64,000 bases of DNA from an uncultured Paraprevotella sp. (GTDB lineage: Bacteria; Bacteroidota; Bacteroidia; Bacteroidales; Bacteroidaceae): assembly GCA_944320765.1 (NCBI GenBank), contig CALUIS010000001.1, positions 62,001 to 126,000 of the forward strand, written 5' to 3'. Both the position numbers and the translations under genes were made by a program. Positions 17,977-28,700 of this stretch are shown piece after piece; position 1 is the first letter of the stretch; every line of letters starts with the position of its first letter. A model generated the notes under the pieces. That model ran no database searches, had not been told where the DNA came from, and saw only the letters and a program-made list of their open reading frames with translations.

Positions 17977-18482
17977 TGGAAGACTTATATCTGGGCTTGG
18001 GCAGCAACTTGGGCCATCGGGAGCAAGTGCTGCGGCAGGCTGTGGATTTGCTGACAAGGCGGATAGGCGGATTGAAAAGCCTCTCCGCCTTTTATGAGAC
18101 GTCCCCTTGGGGATTCCGGTCCGAACATCCGTTTTTGAATGCCGTGGGTGTTTGGCGCACGGACAAGACGCCGGAGGAGCTGCTCCGCATTACGCAGGCT
18201 GTGGAGCGTGAGCTGGGACGCAGCCGCAAGAGCGTGGCGGGACAGTATGCCGACCGTCCGATTGACATTGACCTGCTGTTGTATGGAGGGTGGGTCGTGG
18301 AGTCGGATTATGCGTTTCCGGAGGCAGAGGGAGGTGTGGCGCACTTGTCTTTGCCCCATCCGTTGATGCATGTGCGGCGGTTTGTCATGGAGCCGTTGGC
18401 GGAAGTGGCACCTGAAGTAGTCCATCCCGTTTTGGGGAAGACAGCTTTGGAAATTCTCGCGACTCTTCCTGTTTCCGGATGA
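17976..18482 (+). CDS. folK: 6-hydroxymethyl-dihydropterin pyrophosphokinase
   Basis: 168 residues. Pyrophosphorylates 6-hydroxymethyl-7,8-dihydropterin in folate synthesis. Signatures: LGLGSNLGHRE at the start, SAFYETSPWG, and DRPIDIDLLLYG carrying the two metal-binding Asp residues. Last gene of the ftsX operon; its start overlaps queA. Confidence 0.94.
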   Translation: MEDLYLGLGSNLGHREQVLRQAVDLLTRRIGGLKSLSAFYETSPWGFRSEHPFLNAVGVWRTDKTPEELLRITQAVERELGRSRKSVAGQYADRPIDIDLLLYGGWVVESDYAFPEAEGGVAHLSLPHPLMHVRRFVMEPLAEVAPEVVHPVLGKTALEILATLPVSG

Positions 18483-18520
18483 TTCCGGGTGTTTGCGGAG
18501 GAGTGTCCGTGGATGTTGAA

Positions 18521-20507
18521 AAAAAGAGGGGTGGCCCCGTTTCGGGACCATCCCTCTCTCTTGCGGTATGAAAGGATGATTACTTGATGGCGACTTTCTT
18601 TCCGTTGACGATGTAGATGCCCTTCTTCAGTCCCTTCAGGTCGTCGGCCTTGGCGTCCTTCTTCACCAGGATGCCGCTTACGGTGTAGACGTCTGCGGTC
18701 TCCGCGTCTGCCAGGACTTCCCCGATGCCCTCACCGTCTGTGAGCGTGAAGGTGTACTTCAGTGCGGGGCTGTAGTCTACGACGGTCTGGCCTTCCTCCC
18801 CGTCCACCTGCACGATTGTCTGCGCCGGAATGGTGAGGGTGTATTCTCCGAATGCGGTTACTTCCGCAGCCAGCGTGGCCTTGATTTCGTTGGCGTTCTC
18901 TCCGGCTGCCAGCGTGACTTCCGTCTCGCTTCCGTCCCCGGCGTAAGTCAGCACGGCCTTTCCGGCGGTCTCACCGAGCGTGGCGTAAGTGCCTTCCCCG
19001 AAGGCGAGGACGATGTCCTTCAGCGCGGTGACTTCGCCTTCGGCAGGCGTGGTGCTTACCGGCACGTAGTCGTAGCTGATGGTGTAGTCATACTTCAGGT
19101 TCGGCGCGTATTCCGCCGTGATGACCGGCTCCCCTCCGTCTTCTCCCTGCTGGATGCTGGTCTCCTGTATCATCCTGGCGGGTATGATGAGGGTGTATTC
19201 GCCTTCGGCTGTCACTTCCTCCTCCAGTGCCACGTCAATCCGCGTGGACGATGCCGTGCTTACGGCCAATGTGGCCTTCACCTGGCTGTTGTCGGCCTTG
19301 TTGAGCAGGTAGGCTTCCGTTCCGGCCTCCGCGTTGACTGTCGGCACCCGTCCGGAGGGGAAGTAGATGGTGAAGTCCTTCAGGGCGAGCATCTTCCCTT
19401 CCTCCGGCGTGATGCTGTCCGGCACGAGGTCCATTCCGATGGTGTAGTCATACCTCAGTTCGGCAGAGGCAAGTATCATGGTGGTGTCCATCTTGACGCT
19501 GTCCTCTCCCACGGGTGTCTCGGTGATGTCTGCGCGCTGGATGAGCCCGGCAGGAATGACGAGGGTGTACGAGCCTTCAACGGCGATGTTCTCGTCCAGG
19601 GTGAGCAGGATCTGGTTGGTTTCCTCTCCTTGCGCGAGCTTTCCCTTGGTCTGCTTGGTGCTGTCGTTGTGTATCATGTAAGGCCGCTCGTCTGTGCCGG
19701 TGGTGTCGACCACGGCGTTCGTGCCTTCAGGGAAGGTGAGGGTGAAGGTCTGCAGCGAGCCGTAGTTGCCCTCGTCTCCGGAGATGGACACCGGCGTGTA
19801 GGCGGTCAGTCCCGTGGCGTTGATGGTGCGCCTGAAGGCCCTGTTCCAGTCTCCGTTGTCGCGGCACACCGCTCCTTCGGGCACGTTGAGGGTGTATTCC
19901 CCGGCCTCGATGGTGGGCGGCAGCGTGATTTGGATTTGCGGCTGTGCGGGCACTTTCTTGACGGTGATGTCAAGCGCCTGTCCCTCCCCGTCGGTCAGGG
20001 TGATGGCCTTGGCGTTCTCCTGCGCATTGGGGAAGACATCCTGGTTGAAGGTCAGTATGATGGTGGAGAGCGATTCCACGTCCTTCATGCCGGAGGGGTC
20101 TATGGCCGTCACTCCGAAGGCCGCCGTCGGGTTCTCGTTGAGGGTGAGGTCTGTGGTGGCGAACCCGGAGGCCAGCCAGGAGTAGGTCACGGCCTGCACT
20201 CCGATGGTGTAGTTGCCGGCCTCGACCCCCTCGAAGGTGTAGGTCTCGCAAGGCACGTATCCCGACCATGCCGTGTAGGTGAGCTGCTTTCCCGTTTCCG
20301 GGTTGGCGGGCGCGATCATGAAGGTCTTGCCGGTGGCCTTGTTCTTGAGGTAGAGGTTGTAGACGGCCTTGCTCTCGCTGTCGGGGGTGTAGCAGGCGTC
20401 CCAGGTCACGACGATCTGCTTGGTGTCGGCCTTGTACTCCGCCTTCAGGCTCTCGGGTGCGCCGGGGATCTGGAGTCCGTCCTCATCCTCGGGGTCGGTG
20501 GTGTTGA
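18521..20507. repeat. 1987-bp direct repeat, unit 1
   Basis: Matches 22104-24090 at a constant offset of 3583 bases. I found mismatches only near the ends (18539, 20481, 20482); the encoded protein and every alternative frame read identically in between. It covers the terminator and the C-terminal 642 codons of the gene. Confidence 0.93.
18525..18557 (-). terminator. Terminator of FG-GAP gene 1
   Basis: Stem AGAGGG..CCACCCCTCT type with an inner GGTCCC/GGGGCC part. The minus-strand RNA ends in a T-run. It is duplicated at 22108-22140 as part of the 2-kb repeat. Confidence 0.8.
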
Positions 20508-21984
20508 CCGTATAGGCCAGGCTGTCGTTGTTGGCCATGGTGAAGAGGTCGAGCATTCCGTCGTTGTTCAGGTCTCCATGGGCCATGAAGCTTCCTTGCA
20601 GGTAGATGGCGTTGGTGTTGTCATCGTCTTCTTGCAGGTAGTATTCGTTATAACTCCCCGCGCTTGCGCAGATGGCCGTATGCCAGTCTCCGTTCCATCC
20701 GCGGGCGATGAAGTCCACCCAACCGTCGCCGTTGAAGTCGGCCAGTTCGCCCATGTTGGTGGATGAGGCAGAGCAAGGATAGAGGTTGATATGCACTTCT
20801 TCGAAAGCGAACTTGTCGTTGGTCGATACGTTCTTCAGCATCAGGGCATCTTTGTCGCTCTTCACCATCTGGCCGCTTTCCGCTTGGGTGCCGGTCTCGC
20901 CGAAGAGCAGGATGTCTTGTTTGCCGTCCTGGTCATAGTCTATCACGAACAGGTTGACTTCCTCGCCGTACGACCCGCCGTTGTTCAGCCACTTTTTTGC
21001 AGCCTTGTCTATGGCAGGGTCAATGTCTCGTGTGGCGATTTCAAAGGTGCCGTCTTTCTTGTTGCGGTAGAAGTTCAGTTGGCCTCCACCTTTCAAGGTG
21101 TCGTTGGGAACTCCGTTTACGTTTTTGTGTTCGTCTCCCCATCCGAAAGCCACAATGTCCGGCCAGCCGTCGTTGTTGAAGTCACCGAAAGAGATTCCTC
21201 CCGCGCATTGGGGAATGAATGGTGTTCCCGTTTTTCCTCCGGCCTCCACATCGGGGATGAATGCGTCGGTGACACGCTCGAAATGATCTCCCGCCACGTT
21301 TTTGAACAACCATACGCTGCGTTCCCATGGGCTTTGGTTCTCGAACTGTACCAACAAGTCGGGATAGCCGTCCTTGTTGAAGTCGGCGATGGAGAGGATG
21401 TTGGTCATGATGTTCTGGTTCCATTTTTTGGTGTTGCTGTCAATGCCCGGATTGATGGTAGCCAGGGCCGCGTCCTCCTTGCGGGTGAACGTGCCGTCAC
21501 CGTTGTTGATGACCAGCATGAGGGCGGTGGGAGCCTGCCAGGTCCAGCCGGTGTTGGTACTGGGGAAGAGGAAGTCCACATAGCCGTCCTGATTGAAGTC
21601 GAACGCCTTGTTGCCGATGCCCACATAGCCGAAAGGCAACCCGGTGTTGTCATCGCGGTTCTTGACCTCCCATGTGCCGTCCCCGTTGTTGAGGCAGAGC
21701 TTGATGTCGTCATACCAGCCCCAGCCTATTGAGTCTTGGCCTTGCGAATCGGTGAGGGTACGCAGTTCCCATGACTGTCCCGGGGCATAGAGGTCCATGT
21801 ACCCGTTGTTGTCGAAGTCCGCCACGACGGGTACGGACTGACAGGTGTTGGCTCCGATGGCCGTGGCTTCTCCGTCCATCGACTTCCGGAATGAGATTTC
21901 CTGCGCCTGCGTCTGTTCCACGCAAGCCAGTCCCGCTGTCAGGGCGAGGCTGAAGAGGAGAGGTTTGAAGTGAATGTTTCTCAT
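18580..21984 (-). CDS. Giant secreted FG-GAP / fibronectin-III / Ig-like protein 1
   Basis: 1134 residues from the ATG at 21984, after the -7 box at 22031. Signal peptide MRNIHFKPLLFSLALTAGLA..QAQ. Residues 30-490 are FG-GAP/VCBS propeller repeats with calcium-type loops (DFNQDGYVDF, DFNKDGYPDL, DYDQDGKQDI, DFNGDGWVDF, DLNNDGMLDL). A fibronectin-III-like domain spans about 495-610. Repeated Ig-like modules follow, each starting SxxxPAEG..AL/LQ.FT..F. The C-terminal 70 residues (YTVSGILVKKDAK..GIYIVNGKKVAIK) resemble sorting or anchoring domains of Bacteroidota surface proteins. Probably a surface adhesin or glycan-binding protein; the ligand is unknown. Confidence 0.85.
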   Translation of the reverse strand: MRNIHFKPLLFSLALTAGLACVEQTQAQEISFRKSMDGEATAIGANTCQSVPVVADFDNNGYMDLYAPGQSWELRTLTDSQGQDSIGWGWYDDIKLCLNNGDGTWEVKNRDDNTGLPFGYVGIGNKAFDFNQDGYVDFLFPSTNTGWTWQAPTALMLVINNGDGTFTRKEDAALATINPGIDSNTKKWNQNIMTNILSIADFNKDGYPDLLVQFENQSPWERSVWLFKNVAGDHFERVTDAFIPDVEAGGKTGTPFIPQCAGGISFGDFNNDGWPDIVAFGWGDEHKNVNGVPNDTLKGGGQLNFYRNKKDGTFEIATRDIDPAIDKAAKKWLNNGGSYGEEVNLFVIDYDQDGKQDILLFGETGTQAESGQMVKSDKDALMLKNVSTNDKFAFEEVHINLYPCSASSTNMGELADFNGDGWVDFIARGWNGDWHTAICASAGSYNEYYLQEDDDNTNAIYLQGSFMAHGDLNNDGMLDLFTMANNDSLAYTVNTTDPEDEDGLQIPGAPESLKAEYKADTKQIVVTWDACYTPDSESKAVYNLYLKNKATGKTFMIAPANPETGKQLTYTAWSGYVPCETYTFEGVEAGNYTIGVQAVTYSWLASGFATTDLTLNENPTAAFGVTAIDPSGMKDVESLSTIILTFNQDVFPNAQENAKAITLTDGEGQALDITVKKVPAQPQIQITLPPTIEAGEYTLNVPEGAVCRDNGDWNRAFRRTINATGLTAYTPVSISGDEGNYGSLQTFTLTFPEGTNAVVDTTGTDERPYMIHNDSTKQTKGKLAQGEETNQILLTLDENIAVEGSYTLVIPAGLIQRADITETPVGEDSVKMDTTMILASAELRYDYTIGMDLVPDSITPEEGKMLALKDFTIYFPSGRVPTVNAEAGTEAYLLNKADNSQVKATLAVSTASSTRIDVALEEEVTAEGEYTLIIPARMIQETSIQQGEDGGEPVITAEYAPNLKYDYTISYDYVPVSTTPAEGEVTALKDIVLAFGEGTYATLGETAGKAVLTYAGDGSETEVTLAAGENANEIKATLAAEVTAFGEYTLTIPAQTIVQVDGEEGQTVVDYSPALKYTFTLTDGEGIGEVLADAETADVYTVSGILVKKDAKADDLKGLKKGIYIVNGKKVAIK

Positions 21985-22030
21985 GTCTTTTGTTTTTAGT
22001 TCGACATAGTATGTTGGTTGCAACTGTCGG

Positions 22031-22038
22031 CAAAGTTA
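22031..22038 (-). promoter_or_regulatory. -7 box of FG-GAP gene 1
   Basis: TAACTTTG on the minus strand, 47 bases before the ATG. Confidence 0.5.
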
Positions 22039-22103
22039 TGGGATTGCGGAGAGAACGGGCGTTACGCATGAATCAATAAATGAGAATTGCGCGTCAGAAT
22101 AAG

Positions 22104-24090
22104 AAAAAGAGGGGTGGCCCCATTTCGGGACCATCCCTCTCTCTTGCGGTATGAAAGGATGATTACTTGATGGCGACTTTCTTTCCGTTGACGATGTAGA
22201 TGCCCTTCTTCAGTCCCTTCAGGTCGTCGGCCTTGGCGTCCTTCTTCACCAGGATGCCGCTTACGGTGTAGACGTCTGCGGTCTCCGCGTCTGCCAGGAC
22301 TTCCCCGATGCCCTCACCGTCTGTGAGCGTGAAGGTGTACTTCAGTGCGGGGCTGTAGTCTACGACGGTCTGGCCTTCCTCCCCGTCCACCTGCACGATT
22401 GTCTGCGCCGGAATGGTGAGGGTGTATTCTCCGAATGCGGTTACTTCCGCAGCCAGCGTGGCCTTGATTTCGTTGGCGTTCTCTCCGGCTGCCAGCGTGA
22501 CTTCCGTCTCGCTTCCGTCCCCGGCGTAAGTCAGCACGGCCTTTCCGGCGGTCTCACCGAGCGTGGCGTAAGTGCCTTCCCCGAAGGCGAGGACGATGTC
22601 CTTCAGCGCGGTGACTTCGCCTTCGGCAGGCGTGGTGCTTACCGGCACGTAGTCGTAGCTGATGGTGTAGTCATACTTCAGGTTCGGCGCGTATTCCGCC
22701 GTGATGACCGGCTCCCCTCCGTCTTCTCCCTGCTGGATGCTGGTCTCCTGTATCATCCTGGCGGGTATGATGAGGGTGTATTCGCCTTCGGCTGTCACTT
22801 CCTCCTCCAGTGCCACGTCAATCCGCGTGGACGATGCCGTGCTTACGGCCAATGTGGCCTTCACCTGGCTGTTGTCGGCCTTGTTGAGCAGGTAGGCTTC
22901 CGTTCCGGCCTCCGCGTTGACTGTCGGCACCCGTCCGGAGGGGAAGTAGATGGTGAAGTCCTTCAGGGCGAGCATCTTCCCTTCCTCCGGCGTGATGCTG
23001 TCCGGCACGAGGTCCATTCCGATGGTGTAGTCATACCTCAGTTCGGCAGAGGCAAGTATCATGGTGGTGTCCATCTTGACGCTGTCCTCTCCCACGGGTG
23101 TCTCGGTGATGTCTGCGCGCTGGATGAGCCCGGCAGGAATGACGAGGGTGTACGAGCCTTCAACGGCGATGTTCTCGTCCAGGGTGAGCAGGATCTGGTT
23201 GGTTTCCTCTCCTTGCGCGAGCTTTCCCTTGGTCTGCTTGGTGCTGTCGTTGTGTATCATGTAAGGCCGCTCGTCTGTGCCGGTGGTGTCGACCACGGCG
23301 TTCGTGCCTTCAGGGAAGGTGAGGGTGAAGGTCTGCAGCGAGCCGTAGTTGCCCTCGTCTCCGGAGATGGACACCGGCGTGTAGGCGGTCAGTCCCGTGG
23401 CGTTGATGGTGCGCCTGAAGGCCCTGTTCCAGTCTCCGTTGTCGCGGCACACCGCTCCTTCGGGCACGTTGAGGGTGTATTCCCCGGCCTCGATGGTGGG
23501 CGGCAGCGTGATTTGGATTTGCGGCTGTGCGGGCACTTTCTTGACGGTGATGTCAAGCGCCTGTCCCTCCCCGTCGGTCAGGGTGATGGCCTTGGCGTTC
23601 TCCTGCGCATTGGGGAAGACATCCTGGTTGAAGGTCAGTATGATGGTGGAGAGCGATTCCACGTCCTTCATGCCGGAGGGGTCTATGGCCGTCACTCCGA
23701 AGGCCGCCGTCGGGTTCTCGTTGAGGGTGAGGTCTGTGGTGGCGAACCCGGAGGCCAGCCAGGAGTAGGTCACGGCCTGCACTCCGATGGTGTAGTTGCC
23801 GGCCTCGACCCCCTCGAAGGTGTAGGTCTCGCAAGGCACGTATCCCGACCATGCCGTGTAGGTGAGCTGCTTTCCCGTTTCCGGGTTGGCGGGCGCGATC
23901 ATGAAGGTCTTGCCGGTGGCCTTGTTCTTGAGGTAGAGGTTGTAGACGGCCTTGCTCTCGCTGTCGGGGGTGTAGCAGGCGTCCCAGGTCACGACGATCT
24001 GCTTGGTGTCGGCCTTGTACTCCGCCTTCAGGCTCTCGGGTGCGCCGGGGATCTGGAGTCCGTTTTCATCCTCGGGGTCGGTGGTGTTGA
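22104..24090. repeat. 1987-bp direct repeat, unit 2
   Basis: Second unit of the near-perfect duplication described for 18521-20507, same orientation. It includes a copy of the terminator at 22108-22140. Confidence 0.93.
22108..22140 (-). terminator. Terminator of FG-GAP gene 2
   Basis: Copy of the 18525-18557 hairpin with one loop-proximal base changed. Confidence 0.8.
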
Positions 24091-25537
24091 TAGACCAGGA
24101 AAGGCGGTCGCAGTTGTCCTGGGTGAACAAGTCGAGCATTCCGTCGTTGTTCAGGTCGCCGAAAGCCATGTAGCCTTCCTTGCGGTTGACGGAATCCAAT
24201 GGAGACCCTGTATTGTTAGGACCTTCTGCAACATAGAAGGCATTGTATTCGCCTGCGCTGCTGCTGATGGCATCCATCCAGGAACCGTTCCATCCGCGGC
24301 ATATGAAGTCCACCCATCCGTCACCGTTGAAATCGGCCAGATGAGCCATACGTGCCGGCGATCCCGAGAGGGGATAAAGCTGTGTCTCTTCTATTTCGAA
24401 CTTGATTTTCTCACCCTCTGACACATTCCTGAACATCAGGGCGTGTTTCCCGTTGACAGCATATATGTTGTTGTTTTCTCCCTCGTAGTTTGCGCCGCCG
24501 AAGACCAAAAGGTCTTGTTTGCCGTCCTGGTCATAGTCGATGGCGAAGAAGGCATGTTCGTCGCCGTAAGAGCCGTTGAGGTAGTTGGAGAGCGAGTCGA
24601 TGTCCTCGTTAAAGTCCGTGGTGGCCAGTTCGAAGCTGCCGTTCTTCAGGTTCCGGTATAAATGGGTCTGGCCGCCTCCTTTGAGGTCAAGGTCATTGTT
24701 GCCGTCCCCCCATCCGTAGGTCAGGATGTCCGGCCATCCGTCGGCATTGAAGTCGCCGAACGTCACCATACCGTTGCTTTGGGGAATGAACGGATGGGCT
24801 TCCGTGTCATCTTTTGAGTAGAACAAGGGATTCTCGACGCGTTCGAAGTGGTCGCCTTCCACATTCTTGAAAAGGGCGACGTTGCGGTATGGGCTACCTG
24901 ACGTATACTGAATCAGCAAATCGGGATAGCCGTCCTTGTCGTAGTCGGCGATGGACGTGATGAAGTATGCTTGACCTTCGTTCCACAAAGAGTTGCTGAT
25001 GCTGGGGTTGATGCTGGCCAGTGCCGCGTCTTCCTTGCGGGTGAAGGTGCCGTCGCCATTGTTGACCATTAATATCAAGGCGTTGGGAGACTGGAATGTC
25101 CATCCCACATTGACGCTGGGGAGGATGAAGTCCACGTAGCCGTCCTGGTTGAAGTCGAAGGCCTTGTTGCTCATGCCCCGGTACATGTAGGGCAGGCCGT
25201 CGTCGCGGTTCGCCGCCACGGTCCATGTGCCGTCACCGTTGTTGACACAGAAACGGGTGTCGTCCCACCACGTCCATGCCAAAGTGTCCTGGCCTTGCGA
25301 TCCGGTGGTGTGGCGTTCTTCCCAGGTCTGTCCGCCGGTGAAGAGGTCCATGAAGCCGTCGTTGTTGAAGTCCGCCACGACCGGCACACAGTCGCTCATC
25401 GCGATGCCGATGGCATCGGCTTCCGCGTTGGTGGCCCGGCGGAAACTGATTTCTTGTGCCTGCGCTTGTTCCACGCAAGCCAGTCCTGCTGTCAGCGCGA
25501 GGCTGAAGACAAGAGATTTGAAGTGAATGTTTCTCAT
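22163..25537 (-). CDS. Giant secreted FG-GAP / fibronectin-III / Ig-like protein 2
   Basis: 1124 residues from the ATG at 25537. Same architecture as its neighbours. The C-terminal 642 residues are identical to protein 1, while the N-terminal propeller (about 30-480) differs clearly in sequence and loop lengths (DFNNDGFMDLF, DYDKDGYPDLL, DFNADGWPDI, DLNNDGMLDL). The signal peptide is nearly that of protein 1. The pattern is a variable binding head on a constant stalk and anchor. It has its own -7 box and terminator. Confidence 0.85.
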   Translation of the reverse strand: MRNIHFKSLVFSLALTAGLACVEQAQAQEISFRRATNAEADAIGIAMSDCVPVVADFNNDGFMDLFTGGQTWEERHTTGSQGQDTLAWTWWDDTRFCVNNGDGTWTVAANRDDGLPYMYRGMSNKAFDFNQDGYVDFILPSVNVGWTFQSPNALILMVNNGDGTFTRKEDAALASINPSISNSLWNEGQAYFITSIADYDKDGYPDLLIQYTSGSPYRNVALFKNVEGDHFERVENPLFYSKDDTEAHPFIPQSNGMVTFGDFNADGWPDILTYGWGDGNNDLDLKGGGQTHLYRNLKNGSFELATTDFNEDIDSLSNYLNGSYGDEHAFFAIDYDQDGKQDLLVFGGANYEGENNNIYAVNGKHALMFRNVSEGEKIKFEIEETQLYPLSGSPARMAHLADFNGDGWVDFICRGWNGSWMDAISSSAGEYNAFYVAEGPNNTGSPLDSVNRKEGYMAFGDLNNDGMLDLFTQDNCDRLSWSINTTDPEDENGLQIPGAPESLKAEYKADTKQIVVTWDACYTPDSESKAVYNLYLKNKATGKTFMIAPANPETGKQLTYTAWSGYVPCETYTFEGVEAGNYTIGVQAVTYSWLASGFATTDLTLNENPTAAFGVTAIDPSGMKDVESLSTIILTFNQDVFPNAQENAKAITLTDGEGQALDITVKKVPAQPQIQITLPPTIEAGEYTLNVPEGAVCRDNGDWNRAFRRTINATGLTAYTPVSISGDEGNYGSLQTFTLTFPEGTNAVVDTTGTDERPYMIHNDSTKQTKGKLAQGEETNQILLTLDENIAVEGSYTLVIPAGLIQRADITETPVGEDSVKMDTTMILASAELRYDYTIGMDLVPDSITPEEGKMLALKDFTIYFPSGRVPTVNAEAGTEAYLLNKADNSQVKATLAVSTASSTRIDVALEEEVTAEGEYTLIIPARMIQETSIQQGEDGGEPVITAEYAPNLKYDYTISYDYVPVSTTPAEGEVTALKDIVLAFGEGTYATLGETAGKAVLTYAGDGSETEVTLAAGENANEIKATLAAEVTAFGEYTLTIPAQTIVQVDGEEGQTVVDYSPALKYTFTLTDGEGIGEVLADAETADVYTVSGILVKKDAKADDLKGLKKGIYIVNGKKVAIK

Positions 25538-25581
25538 AACAGTTTGTTTTAGTCCGACATAGTATCTGATTGTACTGCGGG

Positions 25582-25589
25582 CAAATTTA
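25582..25589 (-). promoter_or_regulatory. -7 box of FG-GAP gene 2
   Basis: TAAATTTG on the minus strand, 45 bases before the ATG. Confidence 0.5.
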
Positions 25590-25657
25590 GATGTTTTGTG
25601 AGAGAACGTGCCATACGTCTGATTCAATAATTGAAAATTATGCGTCAGAACAAGAAA

Positions 25658-25694
25658 AAAGGGGGCGGTCCGCCTTTTGGCGACCGCCCCCTTT
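25658..25694 (-). terminator. Terminator of FG-GAP gene 3
   Basis: 13-bp stem AAAGGGGGCGGTC/GACCGCCCCCTTT; T-run on the minus strand. Unlike the other two it is unrelated in sequence, so gene 3 was not part of the recent duplication. Confidence 0.85.
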
Positions 25695-25712
25695 CCGTGA
25701 ATGAAAGGATGA

Positions 25713-28700
25713 TTACTTGATGATGACTTTCTTTCCGCTGATGATGTAGATGCCCTTCTTCAGGTTCTTGAGGTCTTCCTGTGTGGCGTCTTTCTTCACC
25801 AGGATTCCGCTGATGGTATAGACGTCTGCGGTCTCCGTGTCGGCCAGCACTTCCCCGATGCCCTCGCCGTCTATGAGCGTGAAGGTGTACTTCAGTGCCG
25901 GGTTGTAGTCGATGGCGGCCTCGTCTTCCTCGCCGGCCGTTTGCTGAATCATCTGTGCCGGGATGGTGAGGGTGTATTCGCCGAAGGCGGTTGTTTCCTC
26001 AGCCAGCGTGACCTTGATTTCATTGGCCTTTTCCCCGGCAGTCAGCGTGGCTTCCACTTCGCTGCCGTCCTCGGCGTAGGTCAGCACGGCCTTTTCTGCG
26101 CTTTCAGCAAGGGCGGCGTACGAGCCTTCCCCGAACTCGAGGATGATTTCCTTCAGTGCTGTGACTTCTCCTTCGGCGGGCGTGGTGCTTACCGGCACGT
26201 AGTCGTAGCTGATGGTGAAGTCATACTTCAGGGTTTGGGAATAGATGGTGTCGGAAGCCTCTTCGTCTTCTTCGTTGGGAGTGATTTCCAGAATCATCTT
26301 GGCCGGGATGACGAGGGTGTATTCCCCTTCAGCTGTCACTTCTTCTGCCAGTCTTACGGAGAAGGTCGTAGAGGAGGTTCCCGCAATCAGCATGGCCTTC
26401 ACTTGGCTGCTGTCGGCATTATTGAGCAGGTAGGCCTCTGTCGTGGCTTCGTTGTTGATGAGCCGTACGTGTCCGGCAGGGAAGTGGAGGGTGAAGTCCT
26501 GCAGGGCGAGTTGTTTTCCCGGTCCCGGCGTGATGCTGTCGGCGTTGAGGTTATATCCGATGGTGTATTCATATCTCATTTCTGCCGAGCTGAGCAATGC
26601 GGTGGTGTCCAGTCTGACGCTGTCCTCGTCTACGGGAACTTCCGTGATGTTGACGCGCTGGATAAGCCCGGCGGGGATGACGAGGGTGTACGAGCCTTCA
26701 GATTTCTGCTCCTCGTTCAGCGTGAGCTTGATTTCGTTGGCGTGTGTGCCTTGCGAGAGGATGCCCACGGTCTGCTTCGCGCTGTCGTTGTAGACCATGT
26801 AGGGCCGCTCGTCGGTGCCGGTGGTGTCCACCACGGCGTTCGTGAGTTCAGGGAAGGTCAGCGTGAAGTCCTTCAGGGAACCGTAGTTGCCCTCGTCGCC
26901 CGAGATGTAGAGAGGCTCGTAGGCGGTCAGTCCGGTGACGTTGATGGTCCGTTTGAAGGCCTTGTTCCAGTCGCCGTTGTCGCGGCAAACCGCCCCTTCC
27001 GGCACGTTGAGGGTGTAAGTCTCGGTCTCGATGGTCGGTATCATGGAGATTTGCAGCTGCGGTTCTTCCGGCACTTTCTTGACGGTGATGTCCACCGGTT
27101 GCCCCTTGCTGTCGGTCAGGGTGATGGGTTCTGCGTCTTCCAATGCGCTGGGATAGACTTCCTCGTTGAAGGCCAGCGTAAGTACGGAGAGCGACTTCAC
27201 ATCCTTCATGCCGGACGGGTCGAGGGACATGACGGTGAAGGCCGCCGCCGGGTTCTCGTTCAGCGTCAGGTCGGTGGTGGCAAACCCGGAAGCCTGCCAG
27301 GAGTAGGTCACGGCCTGCACGCCGATGGTGTAGTTTCCGGCTTCCACGCCCTCGAAGGTGTAGGTCTCGCAAGGCACATAGCCCGACCATGCCGTGTAGG
27401 TGAGCTGCTTGCCCGTTTCCGGGTTGGCGGGCGCGAGCATGAGGGTCCTGCCCGTGGCCTTGTTCTTCAGGTAGAGGTTGTAGACGGCCTTGCTCTCGCT
27501 GTCGGGGGTGTAGCTGGCGTCCCAGGTCACCACGATTTGCTTCGTGCTGTCGATGTATTCGGCTTTCAGGTTCTCGGGTGCGCCGGGAATCTGGAGTCCG
27601 TCCTCATCCTCGGGGTCGGTGGTGTTGACGGTCCAGGAGAGGCGGTTGCAATTGTCTTGGGTGAAGATGTCGAGCATCCCGTCGTTGTTCAGGTCGCCGA
27701 AGGCCATGTAGCCTTCCTTGATGCGGATAGAGTCGGTCATGTCATTTGTGCCGTTCTGTCCGTTTTCGTCCTGGATGCTCTTCACGCCGTTGAAGTTGTC
27801 ATATTCGGGGAGACTGCTCCAGATGGCGTTGTGCCAGTCTCCGTTCCAGCCGCGGACCACGAAATCCGGCCATCCGTCGCCGTTGAAGTCTGCCAATATC
27901 CCCATGCGCTTGTTGCTGCCGGAGCAGGGATAGAGTTGGGTTCCCACTTTCTCGAACTGGATTTTGTCGCCGGTGGACACGTTGCGCAGCATCAGGGAGT
28001 ATTTTCCGTAAATGGCCTCGGGGTTGCCAAGGTCCTCGCCTTTCTGGAGGTCTGCCTGTCCGAACACCAGCAAGTCCTGCTTGCCGTCCTGGTCATAGTC
28101 GATGACGATGAGTTGGTGCTCCTCCCCGTAGGGCTGTTTGAAGAAATTGGAGATTTCCATGTTGTCCGCCCCGAAGTCGGTGTCGGCCAGCTGGAAAGTG
28201 CCGTCCTTCATGTTGCGGTAGAAGTGCATCTGTCCGCAGCCGCTGATGCCCAGTTCCGTGTTTTCGTCCGCCCATCCGTTGACCACGACGTCCGGCCATC
28301 CGTCGGCGTTGAAGTCGCCGAACTGCACGGCGCCGCAGGTTTGCGGGATGAAGGGTTTGCCCACTTCCGTGACAAACGCGTCGGTGACGCGCTCAAAATG
28401 GTCGCCTTCCACGTTCTTGAACAGCCATACGCAACGTTCTCTGGAAGGGTCGATCAGGAATTCCACGAGCAGGTCGGGATAGCCGTCCTTGTTGTAGTCG
28501 GCGATGGAGAGGGAACTGTATTGTATGCCCTCGTTCCATACGTTTTCCTGGATGACCGGTACTACTTCGGCCAGTGCGGCATCCTCCTTGCGCGTGAAGG
28601 TGCCGTCGCCGTTGTTGAGCATGAAGATGAGTCCCTTGGGGGCTTGGAACGTCCATCCCACGTTGGTGCTGGGGTAGATGAAGTCCACGTAGCCGTCCTG

